A stretch of DNA of 64,000 nucleotides from CBDBJR01 sp965206445 (GCA_965206445.1 CBDBJR010000002.1:2046001-2110000), one strand, 5' to 3'. Counted from the stretch's first letter, positions 53,246-61,977 are shown. Numbers and translations: made by a program. The notes: generated by a model from the letters alone, not told the origin.

Positions 53246-54061
53246 ATGACCAAGCTGGCAATTTCCGGCGCCGCCGGGCGCATGGGCGGTGCGCTGATAC
53301 GGCTGCTCGCCAACCACCCCCGACTGCACCTCGGCCAGGCACTCGAGCAGGCCGACAACCCGGCGGTAGGGCAAGACTCGGGCAGCGTGGCTGGCACGGC
53401 GGCGAACCGGGTTGCGGTCACCGCGCAGCTGGACGCCCCCGCGTTCGACCTGCTGGTCGAATTTACCCGCCCCGATGCCACCCTGTCACACCTGGCCGAA
53501 TGCGTGCGCCTCGGCAAAGCCTGCGTGATTGGCACCACCGGGCTAAGCCGGCCGCAAACCCAATCGATCGAGCAGGCGGCGCGGCATATTCCGATTGTGC
53601 TCACCGCCAACACCAGCATCGGCATCAACCTGTGCGCTGCGCTGGCCGGCACCGCCGCCGACGTACTCGGCGATCGGGTCGACATCGAGATTGTCGAGGC
53701 CCACCACAAGCACAAAACAGACGCGCCGTCCGGCACCGCCTTGCTGCTGGCCGAGGCCATCGCCGGCGTCCGGGGCAAAGACCTTGAGCGCGACGGCGTC
53801 TACACCCGCCACGGCCAGGTCGGGCCAAGAATAGACGGCAGCATCGGCTTTTCCGCCATCCGTGGCGGCGACATCGTCGGCGAACACACCATCCTGTTCA
53901 TCGGCGAAAGTGAGCGCATCGAAATCACCCATCGCGCCACCGACCGCGTCATTTTTGCCCGCGGCGCCTTGCGCGCCGCGGACTGGCTGAGTGAAAAACA
54001 GCAGGCCGGCGCAACCGGCCTGTTCGACATGCAAAACGTACTCGGGCTGGCATTGACCTGA
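53246..54061 (+). CDS. dapB: 4-hydroxy-tetrahydrodipicolinate reductase
   Basis: Reduces hydroxy-tetrahydrodipicolinate with NAD(P)H in lysine and meso-diaminopimelate synthesis. The 271-residue protein shows the cofactor motif ISGAAGRMGGALIRLL, DLLVEFTRPDATLSHL, VIGTTGLS, and the catalytic EAHHKHKTDAPSGTAL with its conserved His-His and Lys. The C-terminal FARGALRAADWL completes the fold. ATG 53246 (MTKLAIS) is used; the longer frame from 53207 adds 13 unlikely residues. Its product pathway supplies the DAP used by the mpl ligase at 57.8 kb. Confidence 0.96.
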   Translation: MTKLAISGAAGRMGGALIRLLANHPRLHLGQALEQADNPAVGQDSGSVAGTAANRVAVTAQLDAPAFDLLVEFTRPDATLSHLAECVRLGKACVIGTTGLSRPQTQSIEQAARHIPIVLTANTSIGINLCAALAGTAADVLGDRVDIEIVEAHHKHKTDAPSGTALLLAEAIAGVRGKDLERDGVYTRHGQVGPRIDGSIGFSAIRGGDIVGEHTILFIGESERIEITHRATDRVIFARGALRAADWLSEKQQAGATGLFDMQNVLGLALT

Positions 54062-54383
54062 CAGGGACAGGAGCGTGGGCATTCCTGCCCACGAAGAAAA
54101 CAAATACAGGCAGAAATGCCGGTGCTCCTTTGAAACTGTTGGAGGCGCCGGTTGGTACCGGGCAATATCAGCAGAATCGGCCCGGAATCAGCCCGAAACC
54201 CGGATATAATTCATGCTGTTTTCAGCCCCCGGCGGCAGCGAGACGATTGATTATGCCGGTCGGCGTTGACCGGCAAACCCAGCGGACTGCCGGCAAGTCC
54301 GCGGTCCGGCGGGGGCATCGCGCTTGCCTGCCGTCGGCACAGCGGCAAGCACACACCGCAATCAACCAACCGAAGCGAGCACT
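54062..54383 (+). other. Spacer with palindrome, candidate -10 and leader hairpin
   Basis: After dapB comes copy 4 of the dispersed palindrome. A TATAAT at 54205-54210 could be the -10 of a promoter reading right, though no clear -35 fits. A strong hairpin, TGCCGGTC/GACCGGCA with a GGCGTT loop, lies at 54254-54275 in what would be the leader. The next start codon is at 54384 or 54560. I see no other gene. Confidence 0.4.
54074..54093. repeat. Dispersed palindrome, copy 4
   Basis: CGTGGGCA-TTCC-TGCCCACG is a perfect 8-bp stem whose loop is the complement of the GGAA loop in copy 1. Stem sequence differs from copy 1 but pairing is kept, which argues that the hairpin itself matters. Confidence 0.65.
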
Positions 54384-54563
54384 ATGCAGATCGATACCGA
54401 ACCGGCCGAACGGCCCGCCCCTGCCCTTCCGCACGCCGCCCGCCCGACCGGGTTGATTGCCCCGCTGCCCGATTTCTCTGCGGCTGTAGACGGCTGTCGG
54501 CATGTCGCCGACGCCGTCATGCCGTGCACGCCGGCGGCGGGCAGCAGCGCCCGGACAGCATGA
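54384..54563 (+). CDS. Possible small ORF overlapping the acyl-CoA dehydrogenase start
   Basis: From ATG 54384 a 59-codon frame (MQIDTEPAERPAPALPHAAR and on) ends at TGA 54561-54563, overlapping the next ATG (54560) as ATGA. Such overlaps usually reflect translational coupling. A purine stretch (GAAGCGAG) lies about 7 bases upstream. No family is recognised and the Ala/Pro-rich composition could also arise by chance in GC-rich DNA. It could instead be a leader ORF. Confidence 0.3.
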   Translation: MQIDTEPAERPAPALPHAARPTGLIAPLPDFSAAVDGCRHVADAVMPCTPAAGSSARTA

Positions 54564-56320
54564 TGCCGCCGACGCCGGAGACCGATGCCACCCATCAGGG
54601 CCGCGCCGAGTTGGCCGATTGGATGGCCGCGCAGCCGCAGAATTATTATCTGGCGGATGACGGGCTCGAGCGCACATTGACGCTGCTGCACGGGGCCGAG
54701 GAATGCCGCCGCATGCAGCAGCGCCTGACGCCTTTCGGTGCCGCGGCAGCGGGCCTTGATGCGGTGGTGCGCGAAAATAATCTGCACGCCAACCTGCCGC
54801 AACTCGAGGCGCGCGACGGGATTGGCCGCGTGGTTGATGCGGTTCGCCACCACCCCGGCTACCATGCCGCCGGACGGGTAATTCACGGCTCGGGGGTGAT
54901 GCAAGTGCTGGCGGATGCGCAGTGCCCGAACAGCTTTTCGCTGGCGCTGACGTATCTATCGGCGATGAACGGTGAGGCCGGGCATAACTGTCCGCTGGCC
55001 TGCACCGCCGGGGTTATCAAGGTGTTGCAGTATGTCGCCGATGATGCGCTGCGCGCCCGATTTCTGCCGCGACTGCTGGACCCGGACTATGCGCGCTGCT
55101 ACCGCGGGGCGCAGTTCCTGACCGAGGTGCAGGGCGGCTCCGACGTTGGCGCGAATGCGGTTATCGCGACAGCGCAGCCGGACGCGCCGGGGCGCTATCG
55201 GCTGCATGGGCAGAAGTGGTTCTGTTCGGTGATTGACGCCGACCTGGCGCTGCTGAGTGCGCGCATTGCCGGCGGCACCGACGGCACCCGCGGCCTGGGG
55301 CTGTTTTTGCTGCCGTTGCGCGGCGTTGACGGGGCGCCGAACGGCTACCGCGTGTGGCGCTTGAAGGACAAGCTCGGCACCCGCTCAATGGCGTCGGGCG
55401 AGATCGAACTCGACGGCGCGCTTGCCTACTGCGTCGGCGACCCGCAGCAGGGCTTCCGGCAGATGATGCGGCATGTGATTCACACCTCGCGGCTGTTCAA
55501 TGCCGTCGCGGTGCTGGGCATGATGCGTCGCGCCTGCGTGGTCGGGCACAGCTACGCCTGCCACCGGCGGGCCTTCGGCCACCCGATCGGGCGGTATCCG
55601 CTGGTGCAGGAGACGCTGGCCGATATGCGCGCCGACACCGCCGCGGTGCGCGCCGCGACGTTCCGCCTGTTGTGGATTCAGGATCAGGCCGAGCGCCACG
55701 GATTGAATGATGCCGATACGCTGGCGGCGCAGCGGATGGCGGTTAATCTGAATAAAACGCTGTCGGCTCGCTATGCGCATCGCACCATCAATCAGGGTAT
55801 CGAGCTGCTTGGCGGCAATGGCACGGTCGAGTCGTTCAGCGTGCTGCCGCGGCTGCTGCGCGATAACGTGGTGTGTGAAAACTGGGAAGGCACGCACAAC
55901 ACGCTGCTGGTGCAGTGGCTGCGCGACGCCGCCACCCGTGACCTGCATCGGCCATTCTACCGCTGGCTGGCGGCGCTGTTCGACGGTGTTGATGCGGCCG
56001 GTGCGCCGTGGCTGGCGGCACTGCGGCAGCAGGGCCTGACCCGGGTCGCCGCCGCCCGCGACCGCGCCGAGGCGATGCTGGACGCTGACGAGGGCGCGGC
56101 GACGCTGCTGATGCGGCGGGTTGGTGATGAGTCCGGCAACCTGCTGTACTTCGGTTCGCTGTTGCACGAGGCCGCGTTCGCCGTGCGCGAACAGCGCGCC
56201 GACGCGGCGGATGTGCAGCGATTGACCGAGCACTTCTATCTGCGCCGCGTCGCCAATGATACGGAGGCGCCGGAGGCGGCGTATCTCGAGCGGCTGGCGG
56301 GGATTTGGGAGCGGATTTAG
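54560..56320 (+). CDS. Acyl-CoA dehydrogenase family protein (AidB-like)
   Basis: A 586-residue FAD protein resembling AidB-type acyl-CoA dehydrogenases. The flavin/substrate region is TEVQGGSDVGANAV and GQKWFCSVIDADLALLSARI, followed by WRLKDKLGTRSMASGEIEL. The C-terminal helical domain has HQ-type INQGIELLGGNGTVESFSVLPRL and NWEGTHNTLLV. The substrate is unknown; AidB itself binds DNA and limits alkylation damage. ATG 54560 avoids a long low-quality extension to 54266. The stop overlaps the stop of the convergent RAMA-like gene by four bases. Confidence 0.85.
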   Translation: MMPPTPETDATHQGRAELADWMAAQPQNYYLADDGLERTLTLLHGAEECRRMQQRLTPFGAAAAGLDAVVRENNLHANLPQLEARDGIGRVVDAVRHHPGYHAAGRVIHGSGVMQVLADAQCPNSFSLALTYLSAMNGEAGHNCPLACTAGVIKVLQYVADDALRARFLPRLLDPDYARCYRGAQFLTEVQGGSDVGANAVIATAQPDAPGRYRLHGQKWFCSVIDADLALLSARIAGGTDGTRGLGLFLLPLRGVDGAPNGYRVWRLKDKLGTRSMASGEIELDGALAYCVGDPQQGFRQMMRHVIHTSRLFNAVAVLGMMRRACVVGHSYACHRRAFGHPIGRYPLVQETLADMRADTAAVRAATFRLLWIQDQAERHGLNDADTLAAQRMAVNLNKTLSARYAHRTINQGIELLGGNGTVESFSVLPRLLRDNVVCENWEGTHNTLLVQWLRDAATRDLHRPFYRWLAALFDGVDAAGAPWLAALRQQGLTRVAAARDRAEAMLDADEGAATLLMRRVGDESGNLLYFGSLLHEAAFAVREQRADAADVQRLTEHFYLRRVANDTEAPEAAYLERLAGIWERI

Positions 56321-56787
56321 TACGCGCTGGGAGGCTTCCGTTTTTTTCGACGCAGACTATCGAGGAGTTGCCATTTCGATTCACCGGGTTTTTTTACTTC
56401 CCAGTAGCTCCAGCCATTCGGGTTAGCCCTGGGGTTCCCTTTGTATCGAGCAGCAATTCTCGCCGCCTCTGAAGGGCTTTTGGCCGTTTGCCAATCCCCT
56501 CCCAGTTCCACTTCCCAAGTGCTGTTATTGATCCGTGCACTGTAGCGACAGCCGTCATACCCCATGCGCAATTTTGTTCCGTGAGGCAATTCGACATTTC
56601 TCTTGTGCCAGGATTGATTTGCGTCGATAGTATTGGAAGTCGGCGGTCCAGGCGGTGTCGGGTCCGCTGGCAGATTAAGCAGACGCATCAGAATCTCCTC
56701 CGCACTTTCGCCAATACTTTCGCGATTACTCTCGATCAGCTTGTGAATCGGAAGTCCGATATTGATCTGGTTTTTTTCATTTGACAT
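56317..56787 (-). CDS. Orphan protein with RAMA/DUF4357-like C-terminal domain
   Basis: A 156-residue protein. The first 40 residues (LPIHKLIESNRESIGESAEE) look like a short helical domain, followed by a Pro-rich linker. Residues 65-140 (LPHGTKLRMGYDGCRYSARI, SPSEAARIAARY, NPNGWSYWEV) resemble the small RAMA/DUF4357 domain found in restriction-modification proteins. Codon use and flanks are AT-rich compared with neighbours, and a good Shine-Dalgarno GAGGAG lies 6 bases upstream. No methylase or nuclease gene adjoins it. Its function is unknown; it looks recently acquired. Confidence 0.7.
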   Translation of the reverse strand: MSNEKNQINIGLPIHKLIESNRESIGESAEEILMRLLNLPADPTPPGPPTSNTIDANQSWHKRNVELPHGTKLRMGYDGCRYSARINNSTWEVELGGDWQTAKSPSEAARIAARYKGNPRANPNGWSYWEVKKPGESKWQLLDSLRRKKRKPPSAY

Positions 56788-56842
56788 AGCTACTCCTCAA
56801 AGATAGGATTAAAATTTAATACTAAGAATACATAAAGTACGT

Positions 56843-56870
56843 ATAATACGCAAAATACTCGAGATGTCAA
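56843..56870 (-). promoter_or_regulatory. Strong sigma-70 promoter of the RAMA-like gene
   Basis: On the minus strand a perfect TTGACA (56870-56865) is followed after 16 bases by TATTAT (56848-56843), in AT-rich DNA about 55 bases before the start codon. The fit is among the best in the window. Confidence 0.6.
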
Positions 56871-57241
56871 GCAAAAATTTATCTTATTTCACCATATCAC
56901 CCTAGCCACTCCACATCGACGGCCAACAATGTCGTCGGCATCCGCCTGACCGAAGGCACTTCCGACACACTTTTTCACCCTCTCCCTCCGGGAGAGGGCC
57001 GGGGTGAGGGCAAACAGCAGCAACCCGGCGGCGGTTGATTGTTTGCGCAGATTGCGGGCAAGGGGTATGCGTTGGGGTTTTTCCCTCACCCTTAATCCCT
57101 CTCCCGGAGGGAGAGGGAGATTGGTTGTGGTGGCTCCGTGTCCAGGCAGTGAACCGGGGGCATGGGTGGGTAAGTCCGACAGCATCCGCCTGGCTGAAGT
57201 GATATGATTGCGTTTCCTCACCCTGCCAACTGTGATTGACC
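56871..57241. other. Gene-free spacer carrying an inverted repeat pair
   Basis: Between the RAMA-like gene (minus) and the membrane-protein gene (plus) there is no credible ORF. The space is largely taken up by the two inverted CCCTCTCCC units listed separately. Confidence 0.5.
56978..57117. repeat. Inverted pair of CCCTCTCC-type hairpin repeats
   Basis: The left unit (56978-57010) contains CCCTCTCCC-TCC-GGGAGAGGG followed by GGGTGAGGG. The right unit (57083-57117) is its inverse, CCCTCACCC then CCCTCTCCC-GGA-GGGAGAGGG. Each unit folds alone and the two can also pair with each other across about 70 bases. Similar CCCTCTCCC hairpins are common dispersed repeats in proteobacterial genomes. Confidence 0.7.
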
Positions 57242-57754
57242 ATGCTGCGCTTATACATTGGCCTGTGCCTGTTTTTAACCAGGCCGCAGGATTTGCCGGT
57301 GTCGCTACGGTTTGCCTGGTTGAGTGTGGCGGCGGCTTTTGGCAGTTATCTGATGGGCAATATCTGGTTGCAGCACCGCCACTGGCTGCTGGCGTCGGTG
57401 GTGCAGGTGCTGCTGCTGGGGGCGCTGCTTTGGCTGCTGCTGCATTTGTTCCGGCTGCGCAGCCGCTGGCTGCAAGCGGCCAGTGCGCTCTATGCCAGCA
57501 GTGCGCTGCTGCATCTGGTGGCGCTGCTGGCGCTGCCCGCCCCCGCCGACCCCGGTGCCGTCGCGATGTCGACGACCGAGTGGGTCGTGACGCTGGGGGT
57601 TAAACTCTGGTTTTTCGCGGTGATGACGTACCTGATGCGGGAGATTCTGGACCTCAAGCTGACGCTGGCGATTGTGATTACGCTGGTGCTGGAAATGGCG
57701 TTTGCGTTGGTTTTGTTCGGCTTGTTCGGCTTCCCGGCCGCCGAGCCGGCATAG
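57242..57754 (+). CDS. Uncharacterised integral membrane protein
   Basis: A 170-residue hydrophobic protein with four to five predicted membrane helices (among them LASVVQVLLLGALLWLLLHL and LTLAIVITLVLEMAFALVLF) and short basic loops. I do not recognise a family. It lies 49 bases upstream of mpl on the same strand and may be co-transcribed with it; a similar small membrane protein is often found beside mpl in gammaproteobacteria. ATG 57242 is used; a TTG is two codons earlier. Confidence 0.75.
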   Translation: MLRLYIGLCLFLTRPQDLPVSLRFAWLSVAAAFGSYLMGNIWLQHRHWLLASVVQVLLLGALLWLLLHLFRLRSRWLQAASALYASSALLHLVALLALPAPADPGAVAMSTTEWVVTLGVKLWFFAVMTYLMREILDLKLTLAIVITLVLEMAFALVLFGLFGFPAAEPA

Positions 57755-57803
57755 CGTCGCAGGCCGGTTGACTACCCCTGCTGGCCGTCGGAGTGCGGCG
57801 CCG

Positions 57804-59162
57804 TTGAAACTGTTTATTGCCGGCATTGGCGGCACCTTGATGGCCGGCATCGCCCGGCTGGCCTGCCAGTACGGTTATCGGGTGTCGGGTTGTGACGAGC
57901 GTATCTATCCGCCAACCAGCGAGCTGCTGGCGCAACTGAATATCACGCCGAAAACCGGCTATGACCCGGCGCATCTGGACGGCGACGAGCAGCAGATTTT
58001 GATTGGCAATGCGCTCAGCCGCGGCAATCCGCTGGTGGAGGCGGTGCTGAATCGGCGGCTGCCGTATCAATCCGCGCCGGCCTGGCTGCATCGGCAGGTG
58101 CTGCACGAGCGCAGCGTCATCGCCGTGGCCGGTACGCACGGCAAAACCACGACCGCGGCAATGCTTGGCTGGATTTTGCATTGCGCCGACCGCCGGCCGG
58201 GGTATTTGATCGGTGGCCGGCCGGGCAATTTTGCCGCCTCCGCCGAGCGCGGCAGCGGGCCGCATTTTGTGATCGAGGCGGATGAGTACGATACGGCTTT
58301 TTTTGACAAGCGATCGAAGTTTGTCCACTATGCGCCGTCGATCGCGGTGCTGAACAATCTCGAGTTTGACCACGCCGATATCTTCGACGACCTGAAAGCG
58401 ATCCAGACCCGCTTTCATCACCTGCTGCGGCTGGTACCCGGCAACGGCAGCGTGGTGCTGAACCGGGATGATGCGCAGTTGCAAACCGTGGTCGAGATGG
58501 GCTGCTGGAGCCGGTTGATCGGCTATTCGCTCCAGCACCGCGACTGCGATTGGTTTGCCGAGGCGGAAGCGCCGGATTGCAGCCGCTTCACGGTGTACCG
58601 CGGCGGGCAGGCGGCGGGGCGGGTGCAGTGGGCACACTTTGGTCGGCACACGATGTCGAATGCCCTGGCTGCACTGGCCGCGGCTGCCGATTGCGGCGTC
58701 AGTGTGGCCGAGGCGTGCGCCGCGCTGGCCGGGTTCAAGCACGCCGAGCGGCGTTTGCAGCGGCTGTTTGGCGACGATGCGGTGCTGCTGTACAGCGATT
58801 TTGCCCACCATCCGACCGCCATCGCCGCCACGCTGGAGGCGCTGAAGGCCCGGCACCCGGGGCGCAATCTGATAGCCGGGCTGGAGCTCGGCTCGAATAC
58901 CATGCGCATGGGGGCGCACGGTGGCCGGGTCGAACAGGCGCTGGGCCGGGCGCAGCATGCGCTGGTCTATTGCTCGCCCCGCCGCCCCGCGACCGCGACC
59001 GCCGGGCACGGCTGCTTTGCCGACGCGGCGCAGTTTATCCGCGAGATTCGACGGCGACAGCGCGGCGGTGACGTCATCGTTTTGATGAGCAACGGCAGCT
59101 TCGACGGCATCCCGGCGCAGTTGGCGCAGCAGCTTGCGGAGGACGGCAATGTGCCGGGTTGA
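57804..59162 (+). CDS. mpl: UDP-N-acetylmuramate:tripeptide ligase Mpl
   Basis: Joins recycled L-Ala-gamma-D-Glu-meso-DAP to UDP-MurNAc in peptidoglycan recycling. The 452-residue Mur-ligase starts LKLFIAGIGGTLMAGIARLA. It has the ATP loop VAGTHGKTTTAAML near residue 111, EADEYDTAFFDKRSKF, NNLEFDHADIF, and the late SDFAHHPTAIAATLEAL signature. The start is TTG 57804, with GGAG 10 bases upstream; the longer ATG frame would overlap the preceding gene. It follows a small membrane-protein gene. Confidence 0.94.
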   Translation: MKLFIAGIGGTLMAGIARLACQYGYRVSGCDERIYPPTSELLAQLNITPKTGYDPAHLDGDEQQILIGNALSRGNPLVEAVLNRRLPYQSAPAWLHRQVLHERSVIAVAGTHGKTTTAAMLGWILHCADRRPGYLIGGRPGNFAASAERGSGPHFVIEADEYDTAFFDKRSKFVHYAPSIAVLNNLEFDHADIFDDLKAIQTRFHHLLRLVPGNGSVVLNRDDAQLQTVVEMGCWSRLIGYSLQHRDCDWFAEAEAPDCSRFTVYRGGQAAGRVQWAHFGRHTMSNALAALAAAADCGVSVAEACAALAGFKHAERRLQRLFGDDAVLLYSDFAHHPTAIAATLEALKARHPGRNLIAGLELGSNTMRMGAHGGRVEQALGRAQHALVYCSPRRPATATAGHGCFADAAQFIREIRRRQRGGDVIVLMSNGSFDGIPAQLAQQLAEDGNVPG

Positions 59163-59287
59163 ATGCGGCGGCGGCTCGGGCGGCGGGCTCGGCGATGCAA
59201 CTAATCAGCGCTGCCGTTGTCCATTAGCGGCACTGAATCGAATTGCCTTTTTCTAACTTGAATGTTTCCAAATTGAACCGATAGACC

Positions 59288-59950
59288 ATGATGAATCGAC
59301 CACTCTCCCTCCGCCGCCCGCTGCTGATTGCCTGCGCCGTTATCGCCTGTAGTTTGACTGCGCCGGGTGCGGCTCAGGATGACGAATTTGTCGAAGGCGG
59401 GCACTACGAACTGCTGACCGAGGTGCAGCCGGTGCAAACCGGCGATAAAATCGAGGTGGTGGAGCTGTTCTGGTACCTCTGCCCGCACTGCTACCGGCTC
59501 GAGCCGTACATGCAGCGGTGGCTGAAAAACAAACCGGAGAATGCCGAGTTTGTCTTGATGCCGGCGGTGCTGAACAAGCAGTGGGAATACCAGGCGCGGG
59601 CGTATTATGTATTCGAGGCGCTGGGGATGGTGGACGAGCTGCACAGTCGGTTTTTCGATGCGATACACCGGGATAAGCGCGCTTTTCGCACCCCGGAGCA
59701 GCTCGCCGACTGGGTTGCCGAGCGCGACGGCGATCGTCAGGCGGTGCTCAATACGTTCGATTCCTTTGCGGTCGAAAACAAGCTGAATTTTTCCCGCATC
59801 ATGTCGCGTCAATACGGCGTCAGCGGGGTGCCGGCGATTATTGTCGACGGCCGCTACCGTACGTCGGTATCGCTGGCCGGCGGGCATGAGCAGATGGGCC
59901 GGCTGATCAACTTTCTGGTGCGCAAGGCGACGGAACTCAAAGCCGGCTGA
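59288..59950 (+). CDS. dsbA: Thiol:disulfide interchange protein DsbA
   Basis: Periplasmic oxidase that inserts disulfides into exported proteins. The 220-residue protein has a signal peptide (PLLIACAVIACSLTAPGAA, cut near residue 29) and the thioredoxin active site WYLCPHCYR with Cys65 and Cys68. An inserted helical domain and the cis-proline loop GVSGVPAIIVDG follow. A single gene followed by a dispersed palindrome; the next gene is convergent. Confidence 0.93.
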   Translation: MMNRPLSLRRPLLIACAVIACSLTAPGAAQDDEFVEGGHYELLTEVQPVQTGDKIEVVELFWYLCPHCYRLEPYMQRWLKNKPENAEFVLMPAVLNKQWEYQARAYYVFEALGMVDELHSRFFDAIHRDKRAFRTPEQLADWVAERDGDRQAVLNTFDSFAVENKLNFSRIMSRQYGVSGVPAIIVDGRYRTSVSLAGGHEQMGRLINFLVRKATELKAG

Positions 59951-59964
59951 GGCGGTGATGCAAA

Positions 59965-59992
59965 AGGAGGGGGCAGGAATGTCCCCCCTCCT
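59965..59992. repeat. Dispersed palindrome, copy 5
   Basis: AGGAGGGG(G)CA-GGAA-TG(T)CCCCCCTCCT gives a stem of about 12 bp with the same GGAA loop as copy 1. It fills the 50-base gap between the convergent dsbA and acyl-CoA dehydrogenase genes, where it could act as a bidirectional terminator. Confidence 0.7.
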
Positions 59993-60001
59993 GTGACCGG
60001 C

Positions 60002-61792
60002 CTATCCGACGTTGAATAGCGCTTCGTCCGCGTGGGCGATGATTTCGCCGCTGGAGGCGATCAACGTGCACAGGTAATCAACCCTGGGCATTTCGGTGGC
60101 AAAGTAAAACTGCGCGGTCTTCACTTTGTTGATATAAAAATCGTCATCCGGGCTGTGTTCCAGCTTGGCGCTGGCGACCGCGGCGGCTTGCAGCATCTGC
60201 CAGCCGCAGGTGACCACCCCCCATAGCCGCAGATACGGCTCGCCCACCGCGGCGGGAAGGCGCGCGTCGTCGGCCGCCAGCCGAATAATGCGGCGCGCAC
60301 TTTTGCTCAGTTTGTCCAGCCCGGTCAAGGTCTGCCGATACATGTCGGCCAGCAATTCCTCCGCGGTAATCTGCTCGACCTGGGTGCGAATCCGCTGAAT
60401 CACCCGCTCGGTCATTGCGCCGTCATCGCGGGTCAGTTTGCGCCCGACCAGATCCATCGCCTGAATCCCGGTGGTGCCTTCATAGATCGGGGTGATGCGC
60501 TGGTCGCGATAATGCTGCGCGATGCCGGTTTCTTCGATAAACCCCATGCCACCGTGCACCTGCACCGCCAACGAGACGTTCTCCAGGCCGATCTCGGTGG
60601 TGTAGCCTTTGACAATCGGCGTCAGCAGCTCGACCCATTCGCCGGCTTCCAGCTTCTGCTGCGGGTCGTCCGAATGATTGGCGATATCCATCGCGGCCGC
60701 ATTTACCAGCGACAGCGAGCGCAGCGCTTCGATGCGCGACTTTTGCAGCAGCAGCAGCCGCTTGATATCGGGGTGCTGAATGATTGTGACGCGGTCGGCG
60801 TCGGGCTGCTCGACCGGCCGCCCCTGGACCCGCTGCCGGGCATACTCGACGGCCTGCTGATAGGCCCGTTCGGACACGCCGTTGGCTTCGACGCCGACCG
60901 CATGACGGGCCAGATTCATCATCGTGAACATGCACCTCAAACCCTGATTTTCCTCGCCGATCAGATAGCCGACGGCGCCCGATTCGGGCCCATAGCGCAA
61001 AACCGCGGTGGGGCTGGCGTGAATGCCGAGTTTTTTCTCCAGCGAGGCGGTTTCGATATCGTTGCGCAGCGTGTCTTCGCCGTCGGCGTCCGGCAGCATG
61101 GTGGGGACGAGAAACAGCGATATGCCTTTGACCCCGGCCGGCGCATCCGGTGTGCGTGCCAGTACCATATGGATAATATTGTCCGCCAGGTCGTGGTCGC
61201 CGTAGGTGATGAAAATCTTCTGACCAAACAGCAGGTAATGCTCGCCCTGCGGCTCGGCCCGGGTTTGAATCGAGCTCAGATCCGACCCGGCCTGCGATTC
61301 GGTCAGGTTCATCGTCCCGGTCCAGACGCCGGAAATCAGCCGCTCGAGGTAGCGCTCTTTGAGCTCCTCGGAAGCATGCGCTTGCAGCGCTTCAACCACG
61401 CCCTGGGTCAACAGCGGGCACAGCGAAAACGACATGTTGGCTGCATGCCAGATTTCCTGCACCGCGGTCGCAATCAGCCAGGGCAGGCCCTGTCCGCCGC
61501 GTTTGGGGTCGAACGGCAGCGAGTTCCAGCCGGCCTCGACGAATTTCCGGTAGGCTTCTTTCCAACCGTCGGCGGTAATCGCCCGCCCGTTTTCCAGCCG
61601 CACGCCCTGGCGGTCGCCGGAGTGGTTTATCGGCGCCAATACCTCGGCACCGAATCGGCCCGCCTCATCTAAAATGGTCGTCAGCAGCTCGGTATTGACC
61701 TCTTCAAAGCCGGGCAGCAGCGTGACTTTTTCCAGGCCGGCCAGCTCGGTTATCGCGAAAGTCAGATCGCGTACAGGCGGGTTGTAGGACAT
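60002..61792 (-). CDS. Acyl-CoA dehydrogenase (DmdC/FadE-like, 596 residues)
   Basis: FAD enzyme introducing a double bond into an acyl-CoA. Conserved parts are LCPLLTQGVVEAL, MNLTESQAGSDLSSI, FGQKIFITYGDHDLADNIIH, KLGIHASPTAVLRYG, and the C-terminal QVHGGMGFIEETGIAQHYRD and ITPIYEGTTGIQAMDLVGRK, where the catalytic Glu is expected. An extra C-terminal helical domain follows (from about residue 470). Its length and extra domain resemble the group that includes methylmercaptopropionyl-CoA dehydrogenase DmdC, but chain length cannot be read from sequence. GGAGGAG lies 6 bases before ATG 61792. Confidence 0.9.
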   Translation of the reverse strand: MSYNPPVRDLTFAITELAGLEKVTLLPGFEEVNTELLTTILDEAGRFGAEVLAPINHSGDRQGVRLENGRAITADGWKEAYRKFVEAGWNSLPFDPKRGGQGLPWLIATAVQEIWHAANMSFSLCPLLTQGVVEALQAHASEELKERYLERLISGVWTGTMNLTESQAGSDLSSIQTRAEPQGEHYLLFGQKIFITYGDHDLADNIIHMVLARTPDAPAGVKGISLFLVPTMLPDADGEDTLRNDIETASLEKKLGIHASPTAVLRYGPESGAVGYLIGEENQGLRCMFTMMNLARHAVGVEANGVSERAYQQAVEYARQRVQGRPVEQPDADRVTIIQHPDIKRLLLLQKSRIEALRSLSLVNAAAMDIANHSDDPQQKLEAGEWVELLTPIVKGYTTEIGLENVSLAVQVHGGMGFIEETGIAQHYRDQRITPIYEGTTGIQAMDLVGRKLTRDDGAMTERVIQRIRTQVEQITAEELLADMYRQTLTGLDKLSKSARRIIRLAADDARLPAAVGEPYLRLWGVVTCGWQMLQAAAVASAKLEHSPDDDFYINKVKTAQFYFATEMPRVDYLCTLIASSGEIIAHADEALFNVG

Positions 61793-61977
61793 CGGTGGCT
61801 CCTCCCTATGGAAAACAGGGGGTATTTTATCCGATCATCGGCCAATGCTCTATTGCCGCATGTGCCGATGGCGCGCGGCGGCGGACGCGGCCGCAATCCT
61901 GTACGGCCCCGTATGGCGCCAATATGGCCTCCTCGATGCGGTTGGCGACAGCGGGGCCATCGTGGCCGTGCAACCGC

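Noticed and set aside
57678..59009. 443-residue minus-strand ORF
   Set aside because: Antisense to mpl, which carries all the Mur-ligase motifs.
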